Origin: Nematopogon swammerdamellus
Taxonomy: Eukaryota; Arthropoda; Insecta; Lepidoptera; Adelidae
Length of the DNA stretch: 64,000 bases
Assembly (NCBI GenBank): GCA_946902875.1
Contig: OX336341.1
Coordinates: 806,001-870,000, forward strand
Reading direction: 5' to 3'
Both the position numbers and the translations under genes were made by a program. Numbering within the stretch: the stretch's first letter is position 1; every line of letters starts with the position of its first letter. Positions 30,213 to 41,565 of the stretch are shown piece by piece. The notes beneath the pieces are model-generated. The model was not told where the DNA came from, did not search any database, and saw only the letters and a list, made by a program, of their open reading frames with translations.

Positions 30213-30723
30213 AAAAAATATATATATAATAAAATATGGCAATCTAATTTCAGATCGTCTAATTAATCGCACTATTCTTAGTAAGTAGGTGCACGTGAGT
30301 TTGTGTTTCCCGTACGGTGACAAAGTGTTTGACTACATTGTTGTCACCTCGCTAGACCGACTTATCATCATCAACATGAAAGAGCATCCACTTGAAAGGC
30401 CGCGCCCCCGCGCCGCCTCCGCCGCGTCTCCGCCCGGCGCGGCGGCGGAAGATTTTTACGACTTTCTTTTACGTCCTTCATAAAGTGCGCTGTCGAGGAG
30501 CAAACAGCATGTGAAAGTACTTTACTACTACGAATAACAATTTCTTCTGATACGCCGACAACGTACGGAATTATTGTCAAACTTAAACTTTCGCATATAC
30601 AGGAAATACAAATACGTGCGTGGTTAGCCTTTCACCGGCATCGTTCCCAGCCTCTTTGGAAGCGAAAATATACATTAATAATTTTGTAAAGCAAAATATT
30701 TATTTATTTTTATAATATATGGC
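30213..30723. other. Unassigned DNA with a GC-rich patch
   Basis: Positions 30398-30450 are CpG-dense (repeated CGCCGCC/GCGGCGG), comparable to 3955-4010. No frame or family recognised. Confidence 0.3.
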
Positions 30724-30936
30724 AAATCTATCCCCCACAGAACTGGTAAACTCAGGACGCTCTCCCTGGCCACATAGTTCCCCCCAAGTACAGTCTCGGG
30801 TCCTTCAAGAGAGGCGTGAATTGGCACCTGTCAGCCCAGCATGGCATTCGCAGCCCCCGCATGCGGACATTCGGTCCATGGCCGTCGCTAGACACCTTAT
30901 GGCTGGCTCGGCGCCATAATGTCGCGCTTTAAAAAA
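30724..30936 (+). pseudogene. 3' scrap of a Jockey/CR1-like LINE
   Basis: The frame beginning around 30788 gives SLGSFKRGVNWHLSAQHG, then LDTLWLARRHNVAL and a stop, followed by an A9 run. The SFK-x-GVN-x-HL motif is a typical end of CR1/Jockey reverse transcriptases. Relatives: 13074-13215 and 31586-31790. Confidence 0.6.
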
Positions 30937-31133
30937 AAAACTACCCTGCTGAATTGCTATAAAAAAATATATATCTGTCTGTACACAATAAATAAAAAAA
31001 TACACATATTTTACATCATATATTTCGGCTTTTATAAGTCGTCGTCAGAGTAGGTACAAAATATATATTATATTAGAAAAACCTAAAACCAAGTATTGGT
31101 GTAAATAAAAATATTTATTGAGACATTTTATTG

Positions 31134-31220
31134 TCTCTCACCTTGGCACGGTCCTTCCACCGAGTCATGCAGCAGGTGGGTCTTCGTGCCTTACTTTCTA
31201 GTTGATAGTTATCTTGTCCA
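31134..31220 (+). mobile_element. Retroposon B internal fragment
   Basis: TCTCACCTTGGCACGGTCC to GATAGTTATCTTGTCC only; both ends are missing. Confidence 0.7.
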
Positions 31221-31585
31221 AAGATATTTTCAGGAAGAACCAAAGCAACCTTGACACAATTTGAAGGACGGATTCGCAATTAATTAACCGCAGTGAGTGC
31301 AGACACTCGACGGCGCAGCTAGCCAGACAGCCGGCGCGGCGCATCTCTCGCGCGCGGCATCTCATTGAAGACGCCGCATCAGATAACGTGGCCTAGATAC
31401 CAGCTCCTCGCGCGCTAATGTATAACCAGAAGGCTCATTGAACAGGCCGACTGGAAGAAATATACCAGGGACAACTTCTCCTTTCCACCGCACGTTCACT
31501 CCTGTGTCGTAAGGCGAAAATATGGCTTTAAAAAGTGTGCCAATAATTATATAAACAATAGTTGTCGGCCTTATAGCTGACTTTT
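31221..31585. other. Unassigned DNA
   Basis: GC-rich stretch near 31310-31370 with GCGCGGCGC-type sequence; no family assigned. Confidence 0.3.
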
Positions 31586-31790
31586 TTTTTTTATTGATAT
31601 CGCGACATATGGCATCGTTTCACCTACAAGTAGGTGTCTAACGAACGATGCCCATGGACATTCTGTGATGCACGGGGATTGCGAATGCCATGCCGGCCTG
31701 ACGGGAGCCTTTTCACGCCCATTTTTAAAACCCCCAGGCTGTACTTGGGAGGAAACAGATGGGCAGGGATTGCGTTTCACATTTTCCCGG
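31586..31790 (-). pseudogene. 3' scrap of a Jockey/CR1-like LINE
   Basis: On the minus strand, GTACAGCCTGGGGGTTTTAA, GGCATGGCATTCGCAATCCC and ATATGTCGCGATATC before a poly-A (T-run from 31586) parallel the 30724-30936 copy. The frame is disrupted. Confidence 0.55.
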
Positions 31791-31953
31791 TTCTGTGAAT
31801 TAAAGATCTACAGAACCGGTTGGCCCAGTACGCGTAGTGCGGAGTGCGGAGGTGGAATGGGGATGGGGACGGCATGTTGTTGAGCGTGGTTTCGCGAGGA
31901 GTGGTTTTATTGGCTGTGTCTGATTACTGATTTATTACTGATTCCGACGGACT

Positions 31954-32135
31954 ATTTTTTTTTAATCCGGTATAGCTGGCAGAGTCGGAGGGGCCAAAGC
32001 ACATGCTCCGACCAGCCAATATCACCTCCGAGAAGGTAGTAGTAGGCCATACCGGAAACTTCCCTCCATTACAATTTGTCGGCAACCCAGTCGGCTACAA
32101 TTTGAGCCTACCGCCTAGTAAAGGGCAAGGGAACG
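31954..32135 (-). mobile_element. SINE-D, headless and internally deleted
   Basis: T-run then AATCCGGTATAGCTGGCAG, CATGCTCCGACCAGCC and CAATTTGAGCCTACCGCC. About 55 bp around the CTAGTCCAGTATAG segment are missing compared with 29518-29932. Confidence 0.75.
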
Positions 32136-32570
32136 GCCACCTATGCCAGCCTGCGCCTTTTCTCTATTAGCGATTTTTTTGCAAAAATAGCGGCAGCGGT
32201 AGCTCTGTCGCACTAGACGCATTGAGAAGCCTATAGAGTGCGTGCCGACCAATTGTTGGTAATAAGGTAAAACATTTACATGGCAATGCCGCTTCTGGGT
32301 AATGATATCCTACCTTGTCTCCTCCTATCCTACCTTGACAAGATCATTTGACAAATTTTATTTCCTGCATTTTATTTTTTAATCTTTTAATCTTTATTAT
32401 TTACAATATTTGACAAACATTTTATCATTATGATTAAGATTTTTTACAATTTTAGACTTTGAATTTATTCTGTTGTTGTTATTGAATTTCTATTCAGAAA
32501 ATTAATTGCATATGTTTTTTTATGTTATTTAAATTGTGATAAAAAACTTGACGATGGCCTATTTCTTGCT
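32136..32570. other. Unassigned DNA
   Basis: TCCTACCTTG is repeated near 32310-32336 and AT-rich text follows; nothing else supported. Confidence 0.3.
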
Positions 32571-32911
32571 TGGACCATAACGCTGAGCGCGGTCAGTGTT
32601 TGGATGGGTGACCGCTCGACCGTTGGAGGCTGACCGTGTTTCGGATTCCACGTTAAACTGTAGGTCCCTTCCCTTCTTACCTTACTAGGTGGTAGGGTTT
32701 ATCCCGGCCGGGTTGGTACCACCGCACTGAACGAAACGTCGGTCGAAACGGCTATGTAAATAGTTCGTGTTTTCCGTCCAGTTTAGTGTAGCCGACATGA
32801 AATGAAGGGAAGCACTGACATGGCACCTAGTTCACCCTGTGTTATGGGCTGACATCACGGATGTTGTAGGTAATGTAGCCAACCGTGTCAGGTTCCATAA
32901 AAAAAAAAACA
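32571..32911 (+). mobile_element. SINE-A with 5S-like head
   Basis: ACGCTGAGCGCGGTCAGTG followed by TTTGGATGGGTGACCGC (5S-like) and GTTTCGGATTCC (B-box-like), then the SINE-A body and GGTTCCAT plus an A10 tail. The tRNA A-box part of the head is missing or mutated. Confidence 0.82.
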
Positions 32912-33578
32912 TAGATAGATTTAAGTACCTACCTTATAATATTGTATATTGTTATTGTGTGTATATAATATTGTATATTGTATGTTGACGAACCTAAGTG
33001 TAACCTTGTTACCTAAAGATTATAAATTGAATTGAATTGAATTGTCTCCTGCCAATTCGGTCGGAGTGTGTACTTAACACAGTATTTAATGTGATGAATG
33101 GTAATTTTATTGAGCTTTCCATTTAAGGACCGACTCCGGGGACATGGTAGAGTTCCCGGAGGGACGATTTAAATAAATCAAGCAAATTAATCTCAATGAA
33201 ACGAGATGTTTGATGCTTCCTAGTAATAACGTACCCATACTATTTGTTGTGCTTGGCTTTATGGAGCTTTAAGCTCACTATAAACATAGTTAAAGACTAT
33301 AAAGCCCAACTGCCCGGATTATTCTCTGATTCCGCTCGCGAAAATGTATAATTTTGTTTTTCTCTGACCGTAAGGTAATCCTATGATATGTGTATCACCA
33401 TAGACAATCAGAAGATTATCCTCCTTCCTGAAATTAAGCATAAAGATATTTTCTTTAAATTGTTTTAAAGAAAATATAGAGATATTTATTCCTCTACAAA
33501 AACATTACAATTATTAAAAACACTGTAAGTACTTACTTTAAAGCAACTTTAAAGGTGTAAGGCATACTTATCTTTTAT
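32912..33578. other. Unassigned DNA
   Basis: AATTGAATTGAATTG at about 33027 is a short pentanucleotide run. No other feature recognised. Confidence 0.3.
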
Positions 33579-34080
33579 TTATAAAATTATCTTACATAAA
33601 TATCTGCCTATCCCCGTGGGGTAGGCAGAGACAACGGATCTCAACATGCTACAATCCTGGCATACATCTGCCGCCTCTTCCACTAACATAATGTTCTTCA
33701 TACATGCTCGTCGGTTACGGGTACAACGCATTTGACCCTTTTTGAGCACATGCCAGATCTGGTCCAGGCACGAGCGTCTAGGGCGGCCTTTCCCGACTCT
33801 TCCACTCACATTCTCTCCATAAATTTCTTTCATTAGTTTCCTATCAACCATTCTTCCAACATGACCGAACCACCGAAGCATTCCTTTCTTAATCCTTGCC
33901 ACTATATCTTCTTTCAGATCACAACGCTCTCGCACTACACTAGTTCTCAATCTATCTTTCATTATAACTCCACATATACTCCTCAACATTTATCCTGCTT
34001 TCGTGCTTCGTCTTGGGCATGGGCCCAACTTTAACACCCATACAGCAGTATAGGGCATAGTACACCACCATGGACAACCG
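33579..34080 (-). pseudogene. Non-LTR retrotransposon RT C-terminal remnant, frameshifted
   Basis: The minus frame 33989-33579 contains MLRSICGVIMKDRLRTSVV, RIKKGMLRWFGHVGRM and GRVGKGRPRRSCLDQI, the W-x-GHV-x-RM / GRP block common to RTE- and related-clade C-termini. Upstream, in another frame, YCCMGVKVGPMPKTKHESRI is readable, so a frameshift separates the pieces near 33985. Catalytic domains are absent. Confidence 0.65.
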
Positions 34081-35635
34081 AGATGTGCTTTAGTACATAT
34101 TTTGGCTGCTCATAATAGCGTGCAACGCCCCATTCAGTGGCTTTCACTCTCGTATTATGGTTCTCACTTGCTATGGTTATCTCTTGTAGTATACACTTAT
34201 GGTATAAATATAAAAGTTGTAGGCAGTAGCAATATACCTATAAAACATAAAAGCATTAGACACTTATGTGTAAATTTTGAATAAGTGCATATAATGCAAG
34301 TCCCCACAGAAATAAAAATACTACGTTATGATTATTCTTCGAAAAAAAAAATCCAAACAAACAAACAAACAAAATCATTTATTGTGTAAATTAAATTAAA
34401 AGATACATTCATGTGTTTTACAGTACGAGGAAAGAAAGTACAAAAAAATCTTTTACAACGATGCGATGTGTTCTCAGAGCTAGGCACTAGGCTCGCACCT
34501 GTATCGCTAAGCTCCGTTTGTTTTAGGTGTGGGGGCGTAGATTTTGTGATATATGATTGTAGGTACGAAAGTATACATTTACATATTATGATATTGATAA
34601 TAAATAAAGTGTAGGGTTAATATTTATTTACGAGTAAATACATTTTACGTATTATAATTTTAAATATAGTTTTTAATAAAAAAGTTAATTAAATTAATAT
34701 AAAAGTAGATAAGTTTGTAAGTTTGGATTAATGTTTGCACGTTGTATGAGAAAATGAGTTTTTCTGCAGTCAGTACAAGCTCAGGAAAATTAATTCGCTC
34801 GTAATCGTATATATAAGAAAATGCGCATTTCAAATAATTTATTACATTATTTACGGGAATGATTGTTTTTTTTTACTACTATTTATCAAAGAATGTGTAT
34901 AATATTATATTAAATGGTATTTCAGAGCTATTTAACAGGAAAATGGTTCTAACCAGTGACCAGTTGAACCAACTGCAAGTAACTTAAAAAAACATCGGAA
35001 TCTATTATTAGTTCTATGAAAGCGTTTAAAATGAAATACTAAATGTTATTTTAAAAATACAAATTTACAAATTCAAACTGCGCTGCGGGCGTGTAATCTT
35101 CCGTCACATACAATTTATTCACAACTCTCGTCTCTATGCAATAGTTTCCATAGATCTGAAGACATTTCTGTAAAATTCTGAAGTTTTATTTAAATTAATT
35201 CTGACTGTTAGCCCGCTGATGTTTTGACAGAAACACGAGAATGTGTCGTAAATATGGCTCAGGGGACATAACAATACATTTTACTAATAAATTGGGATAA
35301 TTTTATCTTCGTTCGTTAAATAACTGGTCCAGTGCTAGAGAGCAACAGATGTTAGCACAACTTACGTAAATAAGTATAATTAAATATAATAATACTTAGG
35401 TGCCATCTTTGAAATAAATACAGGCTGATTCAACAATGATCTAGCCATATTATAACGGTACGTACTTGAGCTCAAATAATTTTTTTTGGCGTTCGTAGTT
35501 TTCTTCAAAATCTCAAAAATTATTTTATGATCCCATAGGTACATTTTGCGGCGGTTATTTGGAAACATTTATGGGTATTATATATATTATATATTTAGTT
35601 TATTTTATATGTTAGTGCTAAGCATGTACTCGTTT
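34081..35635. other. Unassigned AT-rich DNA
   Basis: About 1.5 kb with no family, long frame or notable structure. AAACAAACAAACAAACAAA near 34355 is a small tetranucleotide run. Confidence 0.3.
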
Positions 35636-36186
35636 TTAGGTTTCCGTATCCCAGACGGAAGCCTATTACTAAGCCTCCGTGGTCTGTCCGTACGTCCGTC
35701 CGAGGGCTGTATCTCTTGAACCGTAATAGGTAGCCGGTTGAAACTTTCACAGAATATGTGTTACTATGGCGGATGAAACAACAGATAATAAGAAAATAAG
35801 AAAAAGTTAAAAATTAAGGGGGCCCCCATACAAGAAACGTTTCATTAAAATCGATTAGTCACACTATTGAATAACAGATGGCGCCACAAGCTTTTATACA
35901 TTGCATTGTTATAGCCGCTAAAGTGCCAACGACCTCATTGAGGTGCTGTCATTTTCCCACCGTAAATTCACAGAACAACGATCGGGCCACACCGCCCGCG
36001 CCCAAGACCGGACTTTTTTGCTCTGTGCGTAAATTGCTATCGACCTCATTGAGGCTTCTCTCCGATCGTCCTACATATCTTCGAAATTAAAATTCGAAGA
36101 CCATGCCACCTGAGCGGATAGGCGAATATTATTGGTAGCGGATAGATACGGAAACCTTCGTGCGCGAGTAAACCTCGCACTTAACA
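35636..36186 (+). repeat. Repeat G copy with internal extra sequence
   Basis: Starts TTCCGTATCCCAGACGGAAG, with GAACCGTAATAGGTAGCCGG and GTTACTATGGCGGATG; the end at about 36150-36186 reads CGGAAACCTTCGTGCGCGAG. A ~270-bp middle segment is unlike other copies and has GACCTCATTGAGG twice (about 35929 and 36041). Confidence 0.6.
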
Positions 36187-36630
36187 GATTTTTTTATATT
36201 TCTTCATAAGATAAATGCTTCGGTTTTGAAAAAAAAATATGTCCCGACCCGGACTCTTAATTTTCGGCTTTGCATTTATCTAACGAAAAAAAAAACATTT
36301 GTGCGTATCATGAATTTTTTTTTAGATTTAGAAAATATTATGACTTAAGATCTTCTAGAGCTAGACAACGTTCAACCGTTATAATCTTGCATCCATCCGT
36401 TTACTAAACTTTCTTCGACGAAACTTTCGTGTGAAATACTGAATATGTTTATTTAAATGTTTATACAAATAGAGGTGTGAATTGAGAAGTAAACACCGCG
36501 TTTGCCCTTGAATCTAATTGAATGAACGCGCTGACAGGCTGAACGCAATTTTATTTAGAGAGGAACGCGCGAGCATCTTCTCTCTCTCGATGCTGAATTT
36601 TGTGGCGAAGACCTCATTCGCATTATGATT
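36187..36630. other. Unassigned DNA
   Basis: Nothing recognised beyond A-runs. Confidence 0.3.
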
Positions 36631-36900
36631 TATAGCTTTTGCCCGCGGCTTCGCTCGCGTGGAATTCGTATTTATAAAAAGAAGAAAGGAAGGTAGCCCG
36701 GCTACCGTACTTTATTTCGGCGCGCGGAAGAATTTCGGTTTGTATTAAAGCCACATCTTAGCGTAACCAGAACTGAATTTTATTTGTGTGCTTTTACTAA
36801 GTTTCATCAAATTCGGATGATCGGTTTAAGAGTTATGGAGGAACATACATACATACATACAGAAAATATTTCTAAAAATGGTCAATTTAGTTTTAGTATC
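36631..36900 (+). repeat. Repeat E, near-complete copy
   Basis: TAGCTTTTGCCCGCGGCTTC, GCTACCGTACTTTATTTCGG, CACATCTTAGCGTAACCAG and GGATGATCGGTTTAAGAG, ending in (CATA)n and AATTTAGTTTTAGTATC. This very common lepidopteran repeat has an RTE-like simple tail. Other copies: 39900, 43862, 44951, 48613, 57362 and 58036. Confidence 0.8.
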
Positions 36901-37240
36901 TATAGTAAATATGATAATAAAGTTTAGCTTACTCAGTGATCGCTTCTCTTATACTATCTCTCTCTCTCTCCCGCCCTCACTCCCTTCCTTCCCTCCCTCC
37001 CTCCCCTTCGGCCCTCCAACCCCTCCCCTCCGCCCATTTCCATCCGTCACTCTACTCACTGCCGTCCGACAATACATTCCGTTCTTATTATACTGGTCAG
37101 CCCTATTGCTATTTAGCGTGATGGTATATTGCTTCAAGAACGAACATTGGTTCAACCCGCATCAAAATCTGTTCAGTAGTTCCGGAGTTTACCTCAAACA
37201 TGCATACATACATATATACAGACAGACGCTCCTTTTTATT
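36901..37240 (+). repeat. Pyrimidine-rich low-complexity tract
   Basis: 36954-37042 is almost pure C/T (CTCTCTCTCTCC, CCCTCCCTCC, CCCCTCCG). The flanking text (TATTTAGCGTGATGG, TAGTTCCGGAGTTTACC, CATACATACATATATACAG) is another degenerate repeat with a simple tail. Confidence 0.6.
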
Positions 37241-37839
37241 ATATAAGAAGTAGAGTAAAGATTTAAATTGTGTCGTTTTGTTTTAACTTTCTAGACGGTT
37301 CATTACAGGACAGAGTAGCATGGCAGATTACGAGGAGATTCTGAATATGAATATGTTCACAGTGCGGCAGATTTATTGTGTATTCGTACCGTACTCTTAT
37401 CTCGGATAATATCGTCTCTTGTTTGCGGATTTGCGGCTTCAGTCAACATTTGCTAAATTTTAATTTTGAACACGAGGGTTCATAATTTTTTATACGATGG
37501 GGATTATTAATTATAGAGCTTAGTCCTATAATTTAGTACCAGGCTGTCCACGATAAGAATATCACTCTATCAGAATTCAGAATCAACAGAAACAATAAAT
37601 ACCTAAATAGTAGAACATGTTGATTTCGGGTGCTTGGCGTGTGTAGTTTCAAATTTACCTGCAAAGGAAGAAAAACATATTACTGAAGTTTATCTGTACA
37701 TATTTTTAGTATTCATTAGATGTGAAATTTGTCTATAGACTAAACTGATAATCGTAATAACAATTAGTGAATACGTGTTCGTACTTTCAAAAATATATAA
37801 TATACTTGTCGAGAATTCGGGACACGGCGTGTGTGGTGG

Positions 37840-37840
<1 letters not shown>
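37241..37840. other. Unassigned DNA
   Basis: No feature recognised. Confidence 0.3.

Positions 37841-37932
<92 letters not shown>
37841..37932 (+). repeat. (CT)n microsatellite
   Basis: About 45 CT units interrupted once by a G (TCTCGCTCTC at about 37875). Overlapping open frames (poly Ser-Leu or Arg-Glu) are artefacts of the repeat. Confidence 0.95.
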
Positions 37933-37965
37933 AAAAAATAATTTTCCGCACCGTATTTTTTTTTT

Positions 37966-38238
37966 ATGGACCGAGTGACCAATGGTTCAGTCGACAGAGC
38001 CAAATTCACTTCTCGCGAAAACACGCTCAATGCCACGCCAGCATACATATTGGCCGACTGTATTGCTGGGCTGTCTATAGACCAATTTAATGCGACGTCT
38101 GAAGACGCCCAGGTTGAAGGTTTTGGGAAACAGTCAAACGTCTATTTATTCGATGGTAATGTTCTGAAGATAATAAATAAGCCAACAAATCGTCAAGGTT
38201 ACACTTTCGGTCGCCTTTTAAAAAGACAATCGAGCTAA
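37966..38238 (+). other. Open frame of unknown origin (90 codons)
   Basis: The frame after the CT repeat (opening MDRVTNGSVDRAKFTSREN, with FGKQSNVYLFDGNVLKI) has no domain I recognise. Its first part shares antisense similarity with nothing else here. Not supported as a gene. Confidence 0.15.
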
Positions 38239-38313
38239 TTCGGGTCGGTCGAGTGTTTTATTTGCTCAGCAGCTCTCTTCAATTATACCCACGCTCATCA
38301 ATCCCGGCTCGTC

Positions 38314-38373
38314 GGGTGGCGGCGAAGGCGGGGGAGGCGGGGGTGGAACGGGGGCGGGGGCGGGGGGCGGCGG
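38314..38373 (+). other. G-rich tract with G-quadruplex potential
   Basis: Multiple G3-G6 runs within 60 bp (GGCGGGGGAGGCGGGGGTGG, then CGGGGGCGGGGGCGGGG) fit a quadruplex-forming pattern. No gene adjoins it. Confidence 0.6.
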
Positions 38374-39051
38374 AGCATCAAACGCGAGTGGGCAAGCTGT
38401 GAGGCGAAAGCTTTAGGATAATTTAGGTTACATTACTCTGTACGGAAAAGCCTTTACTAAGTCTCTATTCTATTCTATTATATTTTTATTATTGGCCTCT
38501 GAATCGTAGCCAATTCCGTTTACTAAGTCTACTCCGTCTGTCTGTCCTACTGCTGTACCGTAATAGGTAGCCGGTTGAAATGTTCACAGAATATGTGTTA
38601 TTATGGCGGATATACCAACACATAATAAAAAATATAAAAAGTTAAACGTTAATGGTGGTTTCCACACAAGAAACGTGTGTTTTTTTTTTGTGGTGCAAAA
38701 ACCTCGGTGCGCGAGTCCGACTCGCACTTGGCCGGTTTTTCTACTAAGCACCGGCGGCGCCATTTGGTAGATCGTCCCCTGTCTCTAGTTGCCGCATGCG
38801 CGGAGCGAAACCCGCCTGGTCCGTAAATGGGTCAAAAGGTGAGGCCCGAACCGGGGCCGACCGCGACGACCGCGAGTGGGCGAGGAATCCCGCCTATCTA
38901 AGTATCTAAGCACTATAAGTAGTTTATTTAACTCCTATCTATCTATAGGCTCTTACAGAGGATGAAGTTGCGTGAATTCTGCGACAGAGGCCATCATCGT
39001 GACGTTATGAATTCACATAACAGAATGAAGGCTAGTCGAAATAGGCCAGGC
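38374..39051 (+). repeat. Repeat G copy and flanking unassigned DNA
   Basis: CGTAATAGGTAGCCGG, GTTATTATGGCGGATATACC and GAGTCCGACTCGCACTTGGC (38560-38740) identify repeat G. The remainder to 39051 is unassigned. Confidence 0.6.
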
Positions 39052-39188
39052 CAGTGTAGTCGGCACGACCGAAGGGAAGCACTGACGTGGCACCTAGTTC
39101 ACCCCGTGTTATCTTGCGTGTTATGGACTGACATCACGGATGTTGTAGGTGAGGTAGCCAACCTTGTCAGTTTCCATAACAAAAAAAT
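39052..39188 (+). mobile_element. SINE-A 3' fragment
   Basis: CAGTGTAGTCGGCACGACCG to CAGTTTCCATAACAAAAAAA. It carries a small extra TTATCTTGCG between GTGTTATG-like halves (about 39109-39123), a microduplication. Confidence 0.8.
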
Positions 39189-39899
39189 AGCTAAGAAAAC
39201 AAATTGTATTATGTCCAGGTCATCGTTCCCGCGTCGGCTAACAACGCGGGAAACGCTGATATAACACCTAGTTCCGATTCCGACACGGACACGAATGGGC
39301 GTAGTAGGCGGTGTATTAAATCCATGAAGGGTTCCATGAAAATGCTTCTTCCATCCAGGATTTGCTTACAGTCGGATTGGTGTTACCGACCTCTTATCTT
39401 AGGTCATGTTAGTTATTAATATAACATAATATAACAAAAATATAACATCCAATAAAATGTTTAAAAGCGCTGCCAAATTATATTTTCTAAATTCCCAAAA
39501 TTAGGTAAATACAAGTATATGTCCGTCCGTCGTCTGTAATTCCTATAGATATAAATATAATAGTATAAATATATAATATACTACTATAAGTAAGTATAAT
39601 AGAAGTAATAAATAATATTAGAATAATATAACCGCAAATATCTATGCATAATAATATTATATCTATAAGTGAATGTAATGTTCTTTGATATATTATTAAT
39701 AAAGAAATCTATAGACTGAATATTATCCTCGCCACAGTCCTAAAATACTTGCCTTACTTGCATATTTTTCTAACTATATAAAAGATACCTTTCGCTCGCA
39801 GATTTCGTGAAATTCAAAAAGAAAATAATTAAGTAAGAAAGAATACCGAGCTACGTTCAGGTAAACAATAAACCTTCTCGATGAAAGTAAGTAACTAAG
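39189..39899. other. Unassigned DNA
   Basis: A short GAGCTACGTTCAGGTAAAC unit at about 39848 belongs to the GAGGCC repeat family. The rest is AT-rich and unassigned. Confidence 0.3.
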
Positions 39900-40140
39900 G
39901 GCGTGGCCCGCTACCGTACCTTTATTTCGGCGCGCAGCACAATTCGGTTTGTAAGAGATGGATCCACATGTTAGCGTAACCTGAACTGAATTTTATTTAG
40001 TCTATCCTGCGTCCAGTATAGTAAAATGTGCTTGTACTAAGTTTCATCGAATTCGGATGATCGGTTTAAGAGTTATGGAGGAACATACATACATAAAGAA
40101 AATATTTCTAAAAATCGTCAATTTAGTTTTAGTATATTTA
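39900..40140 (+). repeat. Repeat E, truncated at its 5' end
   Basis: GCTACCGTACCTTTATTTCG, GTTAGCGTAACCTGAACTG and GGATGATCGGTTTAAGAG, then ACATACATA and AATTTAGTTTTAGTATATT. Confidence 0.75.
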
Positions 40141-40142
40141 GT

Positions 40143-40672
40143 TTTTTTTTTATGGAAACTGACATGGTTGGCTACATCGCCTACAACGTCCGTGATGTCA
40201 ACCCATAACACCGGGTGAATTAGGTGCCATGTCAGTGCTTCCCCCTTTGATCGTGCCGGCTACACGGAACTGCAGCGGGAGCACAAATGCGTCGATAAGC
40301 CTATATCGATCGATAAACATCTATTTGCTTCGTTCGACGAAGTAGAATAGAAGAAGACGAATAGATGTTTATCGATCGATATAGGCTTATCGACGCATTT
40401 GTGCTCCCGCTGCTGGTCGGAAAACACAAACTATTTACATAGCCGTTTAGACCGACGTTTCATTCAGTGCGGTGGTATCAACCCGGGCGGGTTAAACCCT
40501 ACCACCAAGTAAGATTAGGAGGGAAGGGACCTACAGTTTTACGAGGAATCCGAACCTCGGTCAGCCTCCAACGGTCAGCGGTCACCCATCCAAGAACTGA
40601 CCGCACCCAGCGTTGCTTAACATTCAATAGCGACAGTTGACTGTCTGCACCACTGAGCTATCGAGGCTGACA
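40143..40672 (-). mobile_element. SINE-A with tRNA/5S head, hairpin element inserted
   Basis: T-run and ATGGAAACTGACATGG mark the 3' end. Reading minus from 40672: AGCTCAGTGGTGCAGACAG, TGTTAAGCAACGCTGGGTGC, TTGGATGGGTGACCGC and GAGGTTCGGATTCC, then the SINE-A body. A 140-bp hairpin (40273-40412) interrupts the body at AACTG/GTCGG. This is the most complete tRNA/5S-headed copy outside the inverted repeat. Confidence 0.87.
40273..40412. mobile_element. 140-bp hairpin element with perfect 53-bp inverted repeats
   Basis: 40273-40325 (starting CAGCGGGAGCACAAATGCG) and 40360-40412 are exact inverted copies around a 34-bp loop that itself contains CTTCGTTCGACGAAG. CTG is duplicated outside both ends (40270-40272 and 40413-40415). 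Comparison with the other SINE-A copies shows the empty site. No coding capacity; superfamily unclear (a 3-bp duplication fits CACTA or PIF/Harbinger types). Confidence 0.88.
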
Positions 40673-41198
40673 AAACCGAAGTAGGATGTAGTGTTTAGTA
40701 TATCATACATAGAGTCTACACACGCAGTATCTCATAAAACAAAGTAACTTACTCCATGACCATCCTTTACAGATTTATTATTAGTATTGAAAACATTCTA
40801 CTTACACGTACTTCGCTCAAAGAAATATCCTTTGTCTAAATTAATTTATACTTGAGCTAACGACAGCCCTTTTAACCTTGATATATCCATCCAGGTCACA
40901 CGGACCAAGCCCGCAGTTCTGGCCGAATATCCCGCCAACCTCTGGGAATATAGTGTAACATAACCCTCCGATGTAACATGGCACGCACTGCAGTAACATC
41001 GTCGCTATCTACCTCGTGGATAAGTGGTGGAGGGAAACGACGTCTTGCTGTGGTTGGGGTGTAGCGTATGCGGTTACTTATGGGATGAGGGCACGCGATG
41101 AGGCTAGCCTGGGTTAGAAATTAATTGGTTGAACTCTTGAAATAATTTTTATTTAGACATACATAACCTTTGTTATTTTCAAAAACTTATTTATTACG
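40673..41198. other. Unassigned DNA
   Basis: No feature recognised. Confidence 0.3.
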
Positions 41199-41200
41199 TA

Positions 41201-41565
41201 TAGTCTGTTTTTTTGGAAGACGGAGTAAATTGACGTTTGACTGACATCAGAGTGTTGCATGCTTTGCACTACTAGTGATTGTAGTCAATGAAAATAGTAT
41301 CGACTTTTACACGACACGACACAACACACCTTCACACATATTATGCGCCACCTGTGGCGCTGCCAACTTAACATTTTTCTAGCTAGATTTAGCTGAATAT
41401 GTTGTCAATTAAATCGACAATTGGGTAAATATTTGAGTTTACAGCATTTCATTAGTTAATCAATCGATAAAAGTATCGATAGCAACTACATGCCTATTTA
41501 AAATTTGCCAGAAACTGGCAACACTCCAGACGTCACTTTCCTCCGTCTTCCAAAAAAACAGACTA
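41201..41565. mobile_element. 365-bp Tc1/mariner-like MITE with TA target
   Basis: The left end TAGTCTGTTTTTTTGGAAGA followed by CGGAG is mirrored by CTCCGTCTTCCAAAAAAACA then GACTA. TA flanks each end (41199-41200 and 41566-41567). A diverged, inverted relative lies at 42892-43140. No transposase. Confidence 0.78.

Noticed and set aside
31571..31780. 69-codon frame starting MKRNPCPSVSSQ
   Set aside because: It is the out-of-frame reading of a Jockey/CR1-like 3' scrap.
37764..38090. Frames rich in Ser-Leu or Arg-Glu
   Set aside because: Artefact of the (CT)n microsatellite.
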